A DNA stretch of 52,938 bases, from NCBI GenBank assembly GCA_938048455.1, contig CALIUY010000011.1:1-52938 (forward strand), in the 5' to 3' direction. Source of the stretch: an uncultured Desulfobacterales bacterium (lineage in GTDB: Bacteria; Desulfobacterota; Desulfobacteria; Desulfobacterales; SpSt-501). The notes beneath the pieces are model-generated. The model had not been told where the DNA came from, did not search any database, and saw only the letters and a list, made by a program, of their open reading frames with translations. The translations under genes were made by a program, and so were the position numbers. Position 1 is the first letter of the stretch. Every line of letters begins with the position of its first letter. Shown piece after piece: positions 16,783 through 24,276 of the stretch.

Positions 16783-17490
16783 TCAGGGTTTGGGCACGGG
16801 AATCTTGATGCCGGGCGGCAGCTCGATCGGAAAGCCCGAGGAGGAGGGTTTTCGGCCCTTTGCCGGCGGCTCGGCCGGCTCCTGCTCCCCCATCAAGGCG
16901 ATCAGGCTGCCGACGCGGGAGTAGCCCGAGGGCACCTCGAAGAGGGAGGCTGCGGGTTTTCCGGGCTGGATCTTGCGCAGCTCCGTCGTCTCGCCTCCCT
17001 CGCCCCGGCTGCGCAGCGGCATGTCGAAGCGCGGCGACTGCCACACGAGCATGCGGTCGCGCTTGCGGAAGCCCATCACCTCGATCTCGGTTTCGATTTC
17101 CTTCTTGCGACAGGGATAGCCGCTCACCGTCTCCTCGCCGAGATCTTTCTCCTTCTTGCCCTTGAGGTGGGCGGCGCCGAGCTTTCCGAGTTCAGCCTCG
17201 TCGGCTTCGCTTTCGAAGAAGCTCTTGCGCTCGGGGTTGAGGTAGACGATCTTCTTTTTGTCCGGCCGGTAGATCATGACGAGCTTCTGCTCGGCCTCGG
17301 GCATGAAGTTTTCGATCCGCAGCTTGCCGTCGAGCGCAAAGATCGGGCTCTCGTGGAGCGTCTTGCCCTCGGGAGAGAGGGTCACCTGGAGGGCGTTGAA
17401 GGCGGTGATTTTTTGGGCCGAGGCCGTCCCGGCGAAACCGAATCCCAATCCCAGAAGGAAAACCACGACGCCGAGCCATCTGCGATCCAT
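16783..17490 (-). CDS. DUF4412-type exported protein
   Basis: A 235-residue protein with a Sec signal peptide (basic MDRRW, hydrophobic VVVFLLGLGFGFAG, cleavage after TASAQ around residue 26). The mature part has strands SPIFALDGKLRIEN, KLVMIYRPDKKKIVYLNP and FEVPSGYSRV, characteristic of DUF4412 (LolA/outer-membrane-lipoprotein-like beta sheet) proteins. A single cysteine (YPCRKK) lies mid-protein. The tail is Pro-rich (PPGIKIPVPKP). A function in lipid or periplasmic handling is only suggested by the fold. AAGGAG precedes the ATG. It is divergently transcribed from the 17688-19854 set and is followed by the ExeA-like gene 16 bases later. Confidence 0.8.
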   Translation of the reverse strand: MDRRWLGVVVFLLGLGFGFAGTASAQKITAFNALQVTLSPEGKTLHESPIFALDGKLRIENFMPEAEQKLVMIYRPDKKKIVYLNPERKSFFESEADEAELGKLGAAHLKGKKEKDLGEETVSGYPCRKKEIETEIEVMGFRKRDRMLVWQSPRFDMPLRSRGEGGETTELRKIQPGKPAASLFEVPSGYSRVGSLIALMGEQEPAEPPAKGRKPSSSGFPIELPPGIKIPVPKP

Positions 17491-17565
17491 GAGGAGTCTC
17501 CTTTCCGGCGCTTATTTTGCGGTTCTTTGGGGAAGCGGCCGAGGATGCGCCTTTCCAAAAAGATT

Positions 17566-17594
17566 ATTGTACCCGCATCCTGCTTGAGTTGCAA
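17566..17594 (-). promoter_or_regulatory. Sigma-70-type promoter candidate for the DUF4412/ExeA-like pair
   Basis: On the minus strand TTGCAA (17594-17589), a 17-base spacer and TACAAT (17571-17566) lie 76 bases before the start of the DUF4412 gene. It is back to back with the plus-strand candidate at 17615. Confidence 0.45.
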
Positions 17595-17614
17595 GGGCCG
17601 GCGAGGCTTCGATT

Positions 17615-17643
17615 TTGACGGCGCAAGCATTTCATACTATGCT
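17615..17643 (+). promoter_or_regulatory. Sigma-70-type promoter candidate for the 17688-19854 set
   Basis: TTGACG (17615-17620), 17 bases, then TATGCT (17638-17643), 45 bases before the first start codon. It forms a divergent promoter region with the minus-strand candidate at 17566-17594. Confidence 0.5.
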
Positions 17644-17687
17644 GAAGGAAGAAATTCCGCCGCCCCCCTACCCTCAAGGAGCGATCG

Positions 17688-18035
17688 ATGGCTTTTCGCC
17701 GCCTCGGCCCGCCCGACCCGGCAGATCGAAAGCGCCCGGAGCGTCGTTCGGGCTTGAACCGGCGCTGGATCAAGGGCCCCTGGGACGGACCCGAACGCCG
17801 GCGCGGCGAGGACCGCCGGCGCGGAGAACCCCAGTCGGGCGAGGGGGACAACACGACCCCCGCCCCCCTGGAGGATTCCCGCCCGCTCGAAGAGATCGCC
17901 CTCTCGACGGCGCTGCACCTGGAGGCGTTGATCCGGCTTTTGATCCAGAAGGGGGTGCTTGCGCCGGGCGAGCTGGACGAGGTGCTTGCGCGGCTGCGTT
18001 CCGAATACACACCTCTGCCCTTTGAGGAACCATGA
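17688..18035 (+). CDS. Small charged hypothetical protein
   Basis: A 115-residue protein that I do not recognise. The first 45 residues are very Arg/Gly/Glu-rich with two similar segments (RKRPERRSGLNRR and ERRRGEDRRRGE), probably disordered. The last 45 (ALHLEALIRLLIQKGVLAPGELDEVLARLRSEY) form an amphipathic helix pair in which a VLxxxELDEVLxxL pattern resembles short C-terminal helix-turn-helix oligomerisation tails of DraG-linked small proteins, but no family is named. Its last codons overlap the start of the ADP-ribosylglycohydrolase gene by 4 bases, so it is probably coexpressed. AAGGAGC precedes the ATG. Confidence 0.6.
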   Translation: MAFRRLGPPDPADRKRPERRSGLNRRWIKGPWDGPERRRGEDRRRGEPQSGEGDNTTPAPLEDSRPLEEIALSTALHLEALIRLLIQKGVLAPGELDEVLARLRSEYTPLPFEEP

Positions 18036-18958
18036 GCGAGGAACTCCGTGCCCGCTTTCTGGTGCTGGCCTCCTTCGCCGCCGATGCGCTCGCCCTCGGC
18101 CCGCACTGGATCTACGACCCCGAGCGCATCCGACGCGAGTTCGGCCGGATCGAGGACCTCACCGATCCGCGGCCGCCGACCTATCACCCCACCCGCAGCA
18201 AGGGCGAGTTCACCCATTACGGCGATCAGACGCTCGTTTTGCTGAGATCCCTCGCCGACCGGGGGGAATTCGACGAGGAGCAGTTCAGCGCCCACTGGAA
18301 GGCGCTCTTCCACGGCTACACGGGCTATGTGGACGCCGCGACCCGCCGCACGCTCGAGAACCTCGCCTCCGGCAAGCCGCCCGCCGCGGCGGGTTCCGAC
18401 TCCGCGGACCTGAGCGGGGCGGCCCGGATCGCGCCCCTGGTCTTCTGCTTGCGCAGCCGGCCCGCAGAGCTCCGCCATGCCGCACGGCGCCAATGCGCCC
18501 TCACGCATAACCATCCTCTGGTCGTCGCGGCTGCAGAGCTGCTCGCCCGGCTCACCCTCGAGGTTCTCGACGGCAATCGCCCCACGGCGGTTCTTTCCGA
18601 GCTCGCCGGGGATTCCGCCCTGGAAGAGGATCTCCGCCGGGCAATCCGCGAGGGCCTCGCGAGCGCCGCCGAGGAAACCCTTCCCGCCATCCTCCGCTTC
18701 GGGCAGGCCTGCGGGGTGAAGAGCGCCTTCCCCGCCGCCGTGCACCTGATCGCCCGTTACGAGGACGACCCCGCGCAGGGGCTGATCGAGAACGTCCTGG
18801 CGGGGGGCGACTCCGCCGCCCGCGGTCTTGCGGCCGGCATGGTCTTCGGGGCTTGGAAGGCAGGGGAGGCCGTGCCCGAGCGTTGGGTCGCCGGGATGAA
18901 GGCGAGAGAAGAAATCGAATCCCTCCTCGATCGACTCGAGCAGGTGCGGCCGCGATGA
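18032..18958 (+). CDS. ADP-ribosylglycohydrolase family protein (GDSAAR clade)
   Basis: A 308-residue protein of the DraG-like fold: ASFAADALALGPHWIYD at residues 12-28, FTHYGDQTLVLL near 66-77, HNHPLVVAAAELLARL near 157, and AGGDSAARGLAAGMVFGAW near 272. In true DraG/ARH enzymes the metal site is TDDT and GxDTD(T/S). Here they read GDQT and GGDSAAR, so two metal ligands are replaced as in a common but uncharacterised bacterial clade. Removal of ADP-ribose from protein is therefore not safe to assume. Its stop overlaps the start of the RfbD gene (ATGA), so the two are translationally coupled. Confidence 0.8.
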   Translation: MSEELRARFLVLASFAADALALGPHWIYDPERIRREFGRIEDLTDPRPPTYHPTRSKGEFTHYGDQTLVLLRSLADRGEFDEEQFSAHWKALFHGYTGYVDAATRRTLENLASGKPPAAAGSDSADLSGAARIAPLVFCLRSRPAELRHAARRQCALTHNHPLVVAAAELLARLTLEVLDGNRPTAVLSELAGDSALEEDLRRAIREGLASAAEETLPAILRFGQACGVKSAFPAAVHLIARYEDDPAQGLIENVLAGGDSAARGLAAGMVFGAWKAGEAVPERWVAGMKAREEIESLLDRLEQVRPR

Positions 18959-19854
18959 AGGTCCTGCTCACGGGGGGAATCGGCCAGTTGGGAAGCGAGC
19001 TTCGCCCCCGACTTGTGCAGCGGGGCTGGCAGGTCTTCGCCCCGGGGCCCGAGGAGCTCGACCTCGCCCGCCCCGAGGCGATCGACTTCTACTGGGAGAA
19101 GATCCGACCGGAACTGGTGATCAACGCCGCGGCCTACACGGCGGTCGACCGCGCCGAAAGCGAGCCCGATCAGGCCTTCGCCGTAAACGCCGAGGCGCCG
19201 GCGCGAATCGCCCGGCTCTGCCGCGGATCCGGAGCGTCCCTCCTCCATGTCTCGACCGATTACGTCTTCGACGGGACGAAAACCACGCCTTACACGGAGG
19301 ACGACCCGGTCAACCCGCTCGGCGTCTACGGGCGCAGCAAGGCCGCGGGCGAAGAGGCGGTGCGGGCCCTTTGCCCGCGACACGTGGTCATTCGCACTTC
19401 CTGGCTCTACAGCGCCCACGGCGTAAACTTCGTCAAGACCGTGATGCGGCTCGCCGGCGAGCGGGAAGAACTGCGCATCGTGGATGATCAGCAGGGCTGT
19501 CCCACCAGCGCGGCCGATCTCGCGCAGGCGATCGAGGCGATCGCCCTGCGGCTCGAGCAGGGGGCCGGATCCATTCTCCCCTGGGGCCTCTACCACTATT
19601 GCGGACAAGGGGTGACGACTTGGTACGGGTTCGCCCGCGAAATCCTCGCCCTCCTCCAAAAGCACGGCCGGGCGCGCGGGGTACGCGTCGTTCCCATCGC
19701 CACCGCCGAATACCCCACCCCGGCCCGACGACCGGCATACTCCGTCCTCGACTGCCGGCGGATCGAGACCGCCTTCGGTTTGAGCCGCCCGCCTTGGACG
19801 GAGAGCCTCGCCCGCGTGCTTGCGCAGCTGCTGCCCGCCCCCGGGGCCGGATGA
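18955..19854 (+). CDS. rfbD: dTDP-4-dehydrorhamnose reductase
   Basis: A 299-residue protein of the short-chain dehydrogenase/reductase superfamily. The NAD(P)-binding start is MKVLLTGGIGQLGSEL (GxxGxxG variant), followed by NAAAYTAVDRAESEP, the STDYVFDG strand, the YGRSKAAGE catalytic Tyr-x3-Lys motif, and the RTSWLYS segment typical of RmlD/RfbD. It reduces dTDP-4-keto-L-rhamnose with NAD(P)H as the last step of dTDP-L-rhamnose synthesis for cell-surface polysaccharide. The other rml genes are not in this window. It starts at ATG 18955, overlapping the upstream stop by 4 bases. An earlier in-frame start inside the previous gene was rejected because the GxxGxxG motif should be N-terminal. 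Confidence 0.9.
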   Translation: MKVLLTGGIGQLGSELRPRLVQRGWQVFAPGPEELDLARPEAIDFYWEKIRPELVINAAAYTAVDRAESEPDQAFAVNAEAPARIARLCRGSGASLLHVSTDYVFDGTKTTPYTEDDPVNPLGVYGRSKAAGEEAVRALCPRHVVIRTSWLYSAHGVNFVKTVMRLAGEREELRIVDDQQGCPTSAADLAQAIEAIALRLEQGAGSILPWGLYHYCGQGVTTWYGFAREILALLQKHGRARGVRVVPIATAEYPTPARRPAYSVLDCRRIETAFGLSRPPWTESLARVLAQLLPAPGAG

Positions 19855-19934
19855 GCGCCGATGAAGAGAAATCTCGGCCGTCGACAACAATCTGTTATCA
19901 TTGAATAATACTTTGATTTCTTCCTCGACGGCGC

Positions 19935-19964
19935 TTGACCCGAAAAGCGGGGCCATCTTAGAAT
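19935..19964 (+). promoter_or_regulatory. Sigma-70-type promoter candidate for the two response regulator genes
   Basis: TTGACC (19935-19940), 18 bases, TAGAAT (19959-19964). An in-frame ATG at 19969 would sit between the -10 element and the expected transcription start, which favours ATG 20020 as the true translation start. Confidence 0.45.
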
Positions 19965-20019
19965 CAAAATGGACGGGGCGTTCGTTGGCCCGTCGAATCT
20001 CTTCGCCGACGGAAGAGGC

Positions 20020-21420
20020 ATGGAATCCATACCGGCCCAAAATCCTCCGCTGCTCATCGTCGACGACGACGAGGGCCTGCTTCACAGCATTCAGGCGACA
20101 CTTCTGAGCGCGGGTCTGCCTGAGCCGGCGCTCGTCTCGGACAGCCGCCGGGTGCTCGCGATCCTTCGCGCCCACCGGCCGCCGCTCGTGCTGCTCGACC
20201 TCGTCATGCCCCACATCGGCGGACTCGATCTTCTCAAGCAGATCAAGGAAGAGTTTCCCGAGACCGACTGCATCATGGTGAGCGCGGTCGACGACGTCGC
20301 CACCGCCGTCGCCGCCATGCGCGCGGGGGCGGGGGACTATCTCGTCAAGCCGATCGAGCCCGAGAAGCTCACCGCGCTCGTGCACAACCATCTCGAGCGC
20401 CTCCGTTTGCGGAACCAGCTCACGCAGCTCGGCCGCAAGCGCGTCTTCGAAAACTTGAAGCACCCGGAGGCCTTCAGCCGCCTGATCGCGGAGGACGAGT
20501 CGATGGCGGTCGTCTTCCACCAGGTCGAGGCGGTCGCGGCCACGGACTACAACGTCGTGATCAGCGGCGAGTCGGGGACCGGAAAAGAAATGATCGCGCG
20601 GGTGATCCATCAGCTGAGCCGCCGCGCCGAGCGCCCCTTCTATGCCGTCAACATGGCTTCCTTCAGCAAGACCCTCTTCGAGGACGAGTTCTTCGGGCAC
20701 GCCAAAGGGGCCTACACCGACGCCGCCGCCGAGCGACGCGGCTTCTTCGAGGCGGCCAACGGCGGCACCCTCTTTCTCGACGAGATCACCGAGCTCGACC
20801 CCGGCCTGCAGGCGAAGCTGTTGCGGGTGATCGAGGAGCGCGAGTTCTATCGCCTGGGCAGCACCGAGGTGCGCAGCGTGGACGTGCGCATCATCGCCGC
20901 AACCAACCGGGACATCTCCGAGGAGATCCTGCGCGGCCGATTCCGCGCCGATCTTTTCTACCGCATCAACACTTACAACATCCGCATTCCGCCGCTGCGC
21001 GAACGGAGCAAGGACATCCTGCCTCTGGCGCGGCATTTTTTGCGAATCCACGCCGAGGCGAACCACAAGCCGATCGCCGATCTCGAGCCGGATCTCTGCG
21101 AGCGGCTGCTCGGCTATTCTTTCCCGGGAAATGTGCGCGAGCTCGAAAACATGATCGCCGCGGCGGTGCTGCTGGAGAAGGGCAAACGGCTCTCTCTCGA
21201 CGCGATGCGCTCGCTTCTGCCTTACGAGGGGCCCGAGCGCCGCAGGCGGGTCGAGTTGCTCACGCTCGAGGAAGTCGAGCGCCGCCATATCGAGCGCGTC
21301 CTCCAGGCGACCGGCGGCAACCGGCCCCAGGCGGCGCGGATTCTCGGCATCAACGTCTCGACGATCTACCGCAAGATCGAAAAATACCGCATCGCCGACC
21401 GGAAGGAGAAACCCGAATGA
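20020..21420 (+). CDS. NtrC-type sigma-54-dependent response regulator (Fis HTH) with GAYTDA loop
   Basis: A 466-residue three-domain regulator. The receiver is at residues 11-125: acidic pair D15/D16, phosphoacceptor D60, Lys110 in YLVKP. The AAA domain has Walker A GESGTGKE (183-190), the sigma-54 contact loop GAYTDA (230-235), LFLDEITE as Walker B, and an R-finger region near LRERSKDILPLARHFL. The Fis-type HTH is at the end (RRHIERVLQATGGNRPQAARIL then YRKIEKY). GAYTDA departs from the consensus GAFTGA at positions 3 and 5; GAFTDA-like variants exist, so some function is likely. GGAAGAGG precedes ATG 20020. No kinase gene is visible. It could drive the sigma-54 promoter at 27041, 6 kb away, but this is inference. 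Confidence 0.9.
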   Translation: MESIPAQNPPLLIVDDDEGLLHSIQATLLSAGLPEPALVSDSRRVLAILRAHRPPLVLLDLVMPHIGGLDLLKQIKEEFPETDCIMVSAVDDVATAVAAMRAGAGDYLVKPIEPEKLTALVHNHLERLRLRNQLTQLGRKRVFENLKHPEAFSRLIAEDESMAVVFHQVEAVAATDYNVVISGESGTGKEMIARVIHQLSRRAERPFYAVNMASFSKTLFEDEFFGHAKGAYTDAAAERRGFFEAANGGTLFLDEITELDPGLQAKLLRVIEEREFYRLGSTEVRSVDVRIIAATNRDISEEILRGRFRADLFYRINTYNIRIPPLRERSKDILPLARHFLRIHAEANHKPIADLEPDLCERLLGYSFPGNVRELENMIAAAVLLEKGKRLSLDAMRSLLPYEGPERRRRVELLTLEEVERRHIERVLQATGGNRPQAARILGINVSTIYRKIEKYRIADRKEKPE

Positions 21421-21908
21421 TGAGTCAGCGGCAGCCGCCACCGACCGCGGCACCCGCACGGGGAGAGGGTCTGGATGTGTTGATCCTCGACGACGACCCG
21501 GGGATCGCCGCCGTCCTGCGCGAGATGATCGCCTCGTTTTACAGCTGGGGAGGCGTGTTCGCCTTCGATCGGCCCGAGGAGGCGATCGCCTGGTGCCGTC
21601 GGCGCGAAGCGGGCGTGGCCATCTTCGTCGTGGACGTCTTCCTTCAGGGGATGAGCGGTTTTTTGTTTCTCGACTCGATCGAGGACAAATTTCCCGCGGC
21701 GCATGAGGATGCGATCATGATCTGCGGCCGGGCGAGCGAGGACGTGGTCGACATGTGTCTGGCCTCCCGCGTGACCTACCTCCTCGAAAAGCCGGTCAAG
21801 CCCTACGCGCTCCAGCTCGCGGTGCGCACCATCACCTCGAAATACCTGAACTTCGCCAAGCGGCTGCTCGCCGACCCCGCCTTCGCGCGACACGTCGCCC
21901 TTCTCTGA
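21417..21908 (+). CDS. Stand-alone receiver-domain response regulator
   Basis: A 163-residue single-domain protein. Acidic residues in LILDDDP (D25-D27), phosphoacceptor D73 in FVVDVF, and K125 in LLEKPVKP satisfy the receiver signature; there is no output domain. It overlaps the NtrC-type gene (ATGA), so it is co-translated with it. Lone receivers commonly act as phosphate sinks or relay proteins, and this one may share a kinase with the NtrC-type partner. A 15-residue disordered N-terminal Pro/Ala stretch precedes the fold. It ends 16 bases from the convergent metallo-beta-lactamase gene. Confidence 0.85.
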   Translation: MMSQRQPPPTAAPARGEGLDVLILDDDPGIAAVLREMIASFYSWGGVFAFDRPEEAIAWCRRREAGVAIFVVDVFLQGMSGFLFLDSIEDKFPAAHEDAIMICGRASEDVVDMCLASRVTYLLEKPVKPYALQLAVRTITSKYLNFAKRLLADPAFARHVALL

Positions 21909-21924
21909 AGCGGACCCGCAGCGG

Positions 21925-22860
21925 CTACAGGGTGAGAACCAGCCCCTCGCGGGCGAAGATCACCTCCGGCCCGCCCGACGGCTCCGTTCCGCCGAACCGG
22001 GCGGCGAGCCGGTCGAGCTCGTCGTCGCCGCGCCGGGGGTCATGGTGCACGAGGGCAAGCCTCCGTACACGGGCGGCCGCGGCCGCGCGGATCGCCTCTT
22101 CGATCGGCGAATGACCCCAGCCGATACGGCCGGCGCGGTATTCCTCTTCGGTGTATTGGCCGTCGTGGATCAACAGATCGGCCCCTTCGAAAAAGGAGCC
22201 GAGCCGCGCCGCGGCCTCGACCGCCGCCGCCTCGCCCTCCCGGGCCATGAGCTCGTCATAGCGCGGGTCCGCCGGGTCGGTCACGTAGAGGTTGCGAAAC
22301 GGCTCGTGATCGAAAGCGGTGCAGAGCACCCGACCGCCGCAGGCGATCCGGTAGCCGAGGCAGAGAAGCGGGTGGTTCAGGTAGGCGGCGGAAACGACGA
22401 TCCCGTCGCCCAGGTCGTAGCGGCCCTCGCGCAGGTCCACATAGGTGGTCTCGGCGGCGAGCTCCACCTGCCGCACCGGGAAATACCGGTAGGACATCTG
22501 TCCGCCGATCACCTCCTCGAGCCGATCCTGAAGCGAAATCGCCGGACCGTACACGGTCAGCCGGGTATCGCGGCGATACAGCGGCTGAAAGAAGGGAAAC
22601 CCGAGGATATGATCGAGATGCGTATGCGAGAGGAACAGATCGACTGCGATCTTTCCCGCGCGGCGCACGAGGCGGTCGCCCAGCCGCCGCAGCCCGGAGC
22701 CGGCGTCGAGGATAATCAGCCGTCCGGCCGCCGGCACCTCGACCCCGATGCAGAGGGTCTCCCCGCCGTAACGGGTGGTCGCGGTGCCGGGGACGGGAAT
22801 CGAGCCCCGGACCCCCCAAAAGGTGACGCGGAGCGCCTCAGTTGCGGCCGGCGATTTCAA
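21925..22860 (-). CDS. Metallo-beta-lactamase fold phosphodiesterase-like protein
   Basis: A 311-residue protein with the MBL zinc motif HTHLDH (about residues 79-84, in LFLSHTHLDHILGF), an Asp/His pair in CTAFDHEP (about 160-168), DLLIHDGQYTEEEY (about 228-241) and LALVHHDP near residue 273. This order matches the CpdA/Rv0805-unlike MBL-PDE group (FWGVRGSIPVPG start) of putative cyclic-nucleotide or phosphonate phosphodiesterases. The best start is a TTG at 22860, which overlaps the HDOD gene stop by 23 bases; no ATG or GTG fits the FWGVRGS start. A GCGAGGA stretch upstream could bind ribosomes. It is the last gene of the minus-strand signalling set. Confidence 0.8.
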   Translation of the reverse strand: MKSPAATEALRVTFWGVRGSIPVPGTATTRYGGETLCIGVEVPAAGRLIILDAGSGLRRLGDRLVRRAGKIAVDLFLSHTHLDHILGFPFFQPLYRRDTRLTVYGPAISLQDRLEEVIGGQMSYRYFPVRQVELAAETTYVDLREGRYDLGDGIVVSAAYLNHPLLCLGYRIACGGRVLCTAFDHEPFRNLYVTDPADPRYDELMAREGEAAAVEAAARLGSFFEGADLLIHDGQYTEEEYRAGRIGWGHSPIEEAIRAAAAARVRRLALVHHDPRRGDDELDRLAARFGGTEPSGGPEVIFAREGLVLTL

Positions 22861-23737
22861 GAAAAATCCTCGCTTTTTCGATCTCCCCCGACACCCTGAC
22901 GGAGAGCTCCTCGAGCTCGGAGGGCGTCAGCGGCCAGCGTGCGGCAAGCTCGAAGAGGGCTTCCTCGCCCACGCTTGCGCCCCCGGGGAGGCCCGCCCCG
23001 ACCCGGTGCGCGATCAAATCGGCCAGGGCGACGGCGCGGGCGATGCCGTTGGCTTCCGGGGCATCTTGCCCCTGCCTCGGGTGATGGGCGGCGAGCGCCC
23101 CGGTGAGATCCTCGCCGAGCTCCCACTTGCGGGCGATCATCAGGCCCACGCGGCAGTGATCGGCCCCGATCCATTTCTCCTCGCCCGCCCGGATGCCCCC
23201 TGCGTCGCCCGCCGCCTCCTGGATCGCCCGGCGGTAGGCCTCCGGGAAGAGCTGGTTCAAGGGGATTTTCCCGATGTCGTGCATGAGGCCGGCCACGAAG
23301 TGTTCCTCGCGTTCGGCCAGGGGCAAGCCGGCCCGCTCGGCGAGCAGCCGCGCGGCCGCCGCGGCGGCGAGCGAGTGCTCCCAGAAGCGGTCCGCGGAGA
23401 AGACGCGGAAGGCGTCGTGGCGGGAGAAGACCTCGAACACGGCGAAGGAAAGAACGAGGTTCTTCACCGTGTTCAGCCCGAGCAGAATGATCGCCCGGGT
23501 GAGCGAGCTCACCTTCGAGGGCAACCCGTAGTAGGCGGAATTGACGAGCTGCAGAACCCGGCCGGTGAGAACCGGATCGAGGGCGATCACCCGGTTGAGA
23601 TCGTTGGCGCACACGCCGGGCTCGTTGCAGATGCGCAGGACCTTCATCGCCGTCGTGGAAAGCCCGGTCATGCGCAGGATGTGGGCCCGGATGCGGCCCA
23701 GCGCGGGCGGCGGGGCGGCGGCGACATCAGGCGGCAT
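22838..23737 (-). CDS. HDOD domain signalling protein
   Basis: A 299-residue protein. Residues about 25-225 are an HDOD domain (LSTTAMKVLRICNEPG, DLNRVIALDPVLTGRVLQLVNSAYYG then LNTVKNLVLSFAVF), a degenerate HD-GYP/HD relative. HFVAGLMHDIGKIPLN keeps an HD pair (His-Asp in LMHDIGK), so hydrolysis is not excluded. HDOD proteins regulate c-di-GMP, motility and adaptation networks. It lies between the unknown 24204-23752 gene (14-base gap) and the MBL gene (overlap 23 bases). GGAGGGG precedes ATG 23737; an upstream open extension was rejected. Membrane segments are absent. Confidence 0.85.
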   Translation of the reverse strand: MPPDVAAAPPPALGRIRAHILRMTGLSTTAMKVLRICNEPGVCANDLNRVIALDPVLTGRVLQLVNSAYYGLPSKVSSLTRAIILLGLNTVKNLVLSFAVFEVFSRHDAFRVFSADRFWEHSLAAAAAARLLAERAGLPLAEREEHFVAGLMHDIGKIPLNQLFPEAYRRAIQEAAGDAGGIRAGEEKWIGADHCRVGLMIARKWELGEDLTGALAAHHPRQGQDAPEANGIARAVALADLIAHRVGAGLPGGASVGEEALFELAARWPLTPSELEELSVRVSGEIEKARIFLEIAGRN

Positions 23738-23751
23738 GAACCCCTCCGCGT

Positions 23752-24204
23752 TCAGGTGCCGAGGTAGTCCCCGCGGCGGAGGTGGAAGATCTCGGTCTGC
23801 ACCGTGAGGATGACGCGCTCGGCCAGGGCCCGCAGCGGCTGGGAGCCCTCGGGCAGACGCTCGAGAAGGGGGGCGAGTCCCTGGCAGCGGCGGTGCAGAT
23901 CGACCAGCAGACCATCGAGTTCGCGCAGACCGGCCGAGGGATCGGCGAGCCTTCCGGCGTATTTCTCGAGCTCTTCGAGGATCTCCTCGGCACGGTCCCC
24001 TACCTCGGCTTCCGGCGACAAGGGGGCCGCCGCTCCGAAGGACACCTCCGGCCCTGCGTCCACGGCCGGAGCAAAGGCCGGCGCGGCGGATGCGAGAGCA
24101 CGGCTCAGAAGATCGACGAAACCGCTCTCCTTCGCCGGCGGCTCTTCGCCGTTGCGATGCGGCGCGGCGGCCGGCAAGGGTTTCGGATCGAAGACAACCT
24201 TCAT
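23752..24204 (-). CDS. Hypothetical protein of the signalling set
   Basis: A 150-residue protein I do not recognise. The N-terminal third is Ala/Pro/Glu-rich and probably disordered; residues about 75-150 are helical (ILEELEKYAGRLA, LDGLLVDLHRRCQGLAPLLERL, RALAERVILTVQTEIFHLRRG), giving a small helical bundle. No signal peptide, metal motif or membrane segment is seen. AAGGAGGGGGG precedes ATG 24204, whereas a longer in-frame frame beginning at 24267 lacks this. It starts 72 bases after the GGDEF gene and stops 14 bases before the HDOD gene. A partner or adaptor role for the neighbouring GGDEF or HDOD protein is inferred only from position. Confidence 0.6.
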   Translation of the reverse strand: MKVVFDPKPLPAAAPHRNGEEPPAKESGFVDLLSRALASAAPAFAPAVDAGPEVSFGAAAPLSPEAEVGDRAEEILEELEKYAGRLADPSAGLRELDGLLVDLHRRCQGLAPLLERLPEGSQPLRALAERVILTVQTEIFHLRRGDYLGT

Positions 24205-24276
24205 CGCCCCCCTCCTTACGGCGCGGTGCTGCGGGCCCGGGAAGAAAGGAAAGCAAGTTTCATGCAAGACGACCTC

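Noticed and set aside
18032-18958. DraG/DraT nitrogenase control
   Set aside because: No draT or nitrogenase genes here, and the metal ligands GxDTD and TDDT are replaced.
18757-21459. Open frame of about 900 codons antisense to DraG-like, RfbD and NtrC-type genes
   Set aside because: Codon-bias shadow without a start motif or family resemblance.
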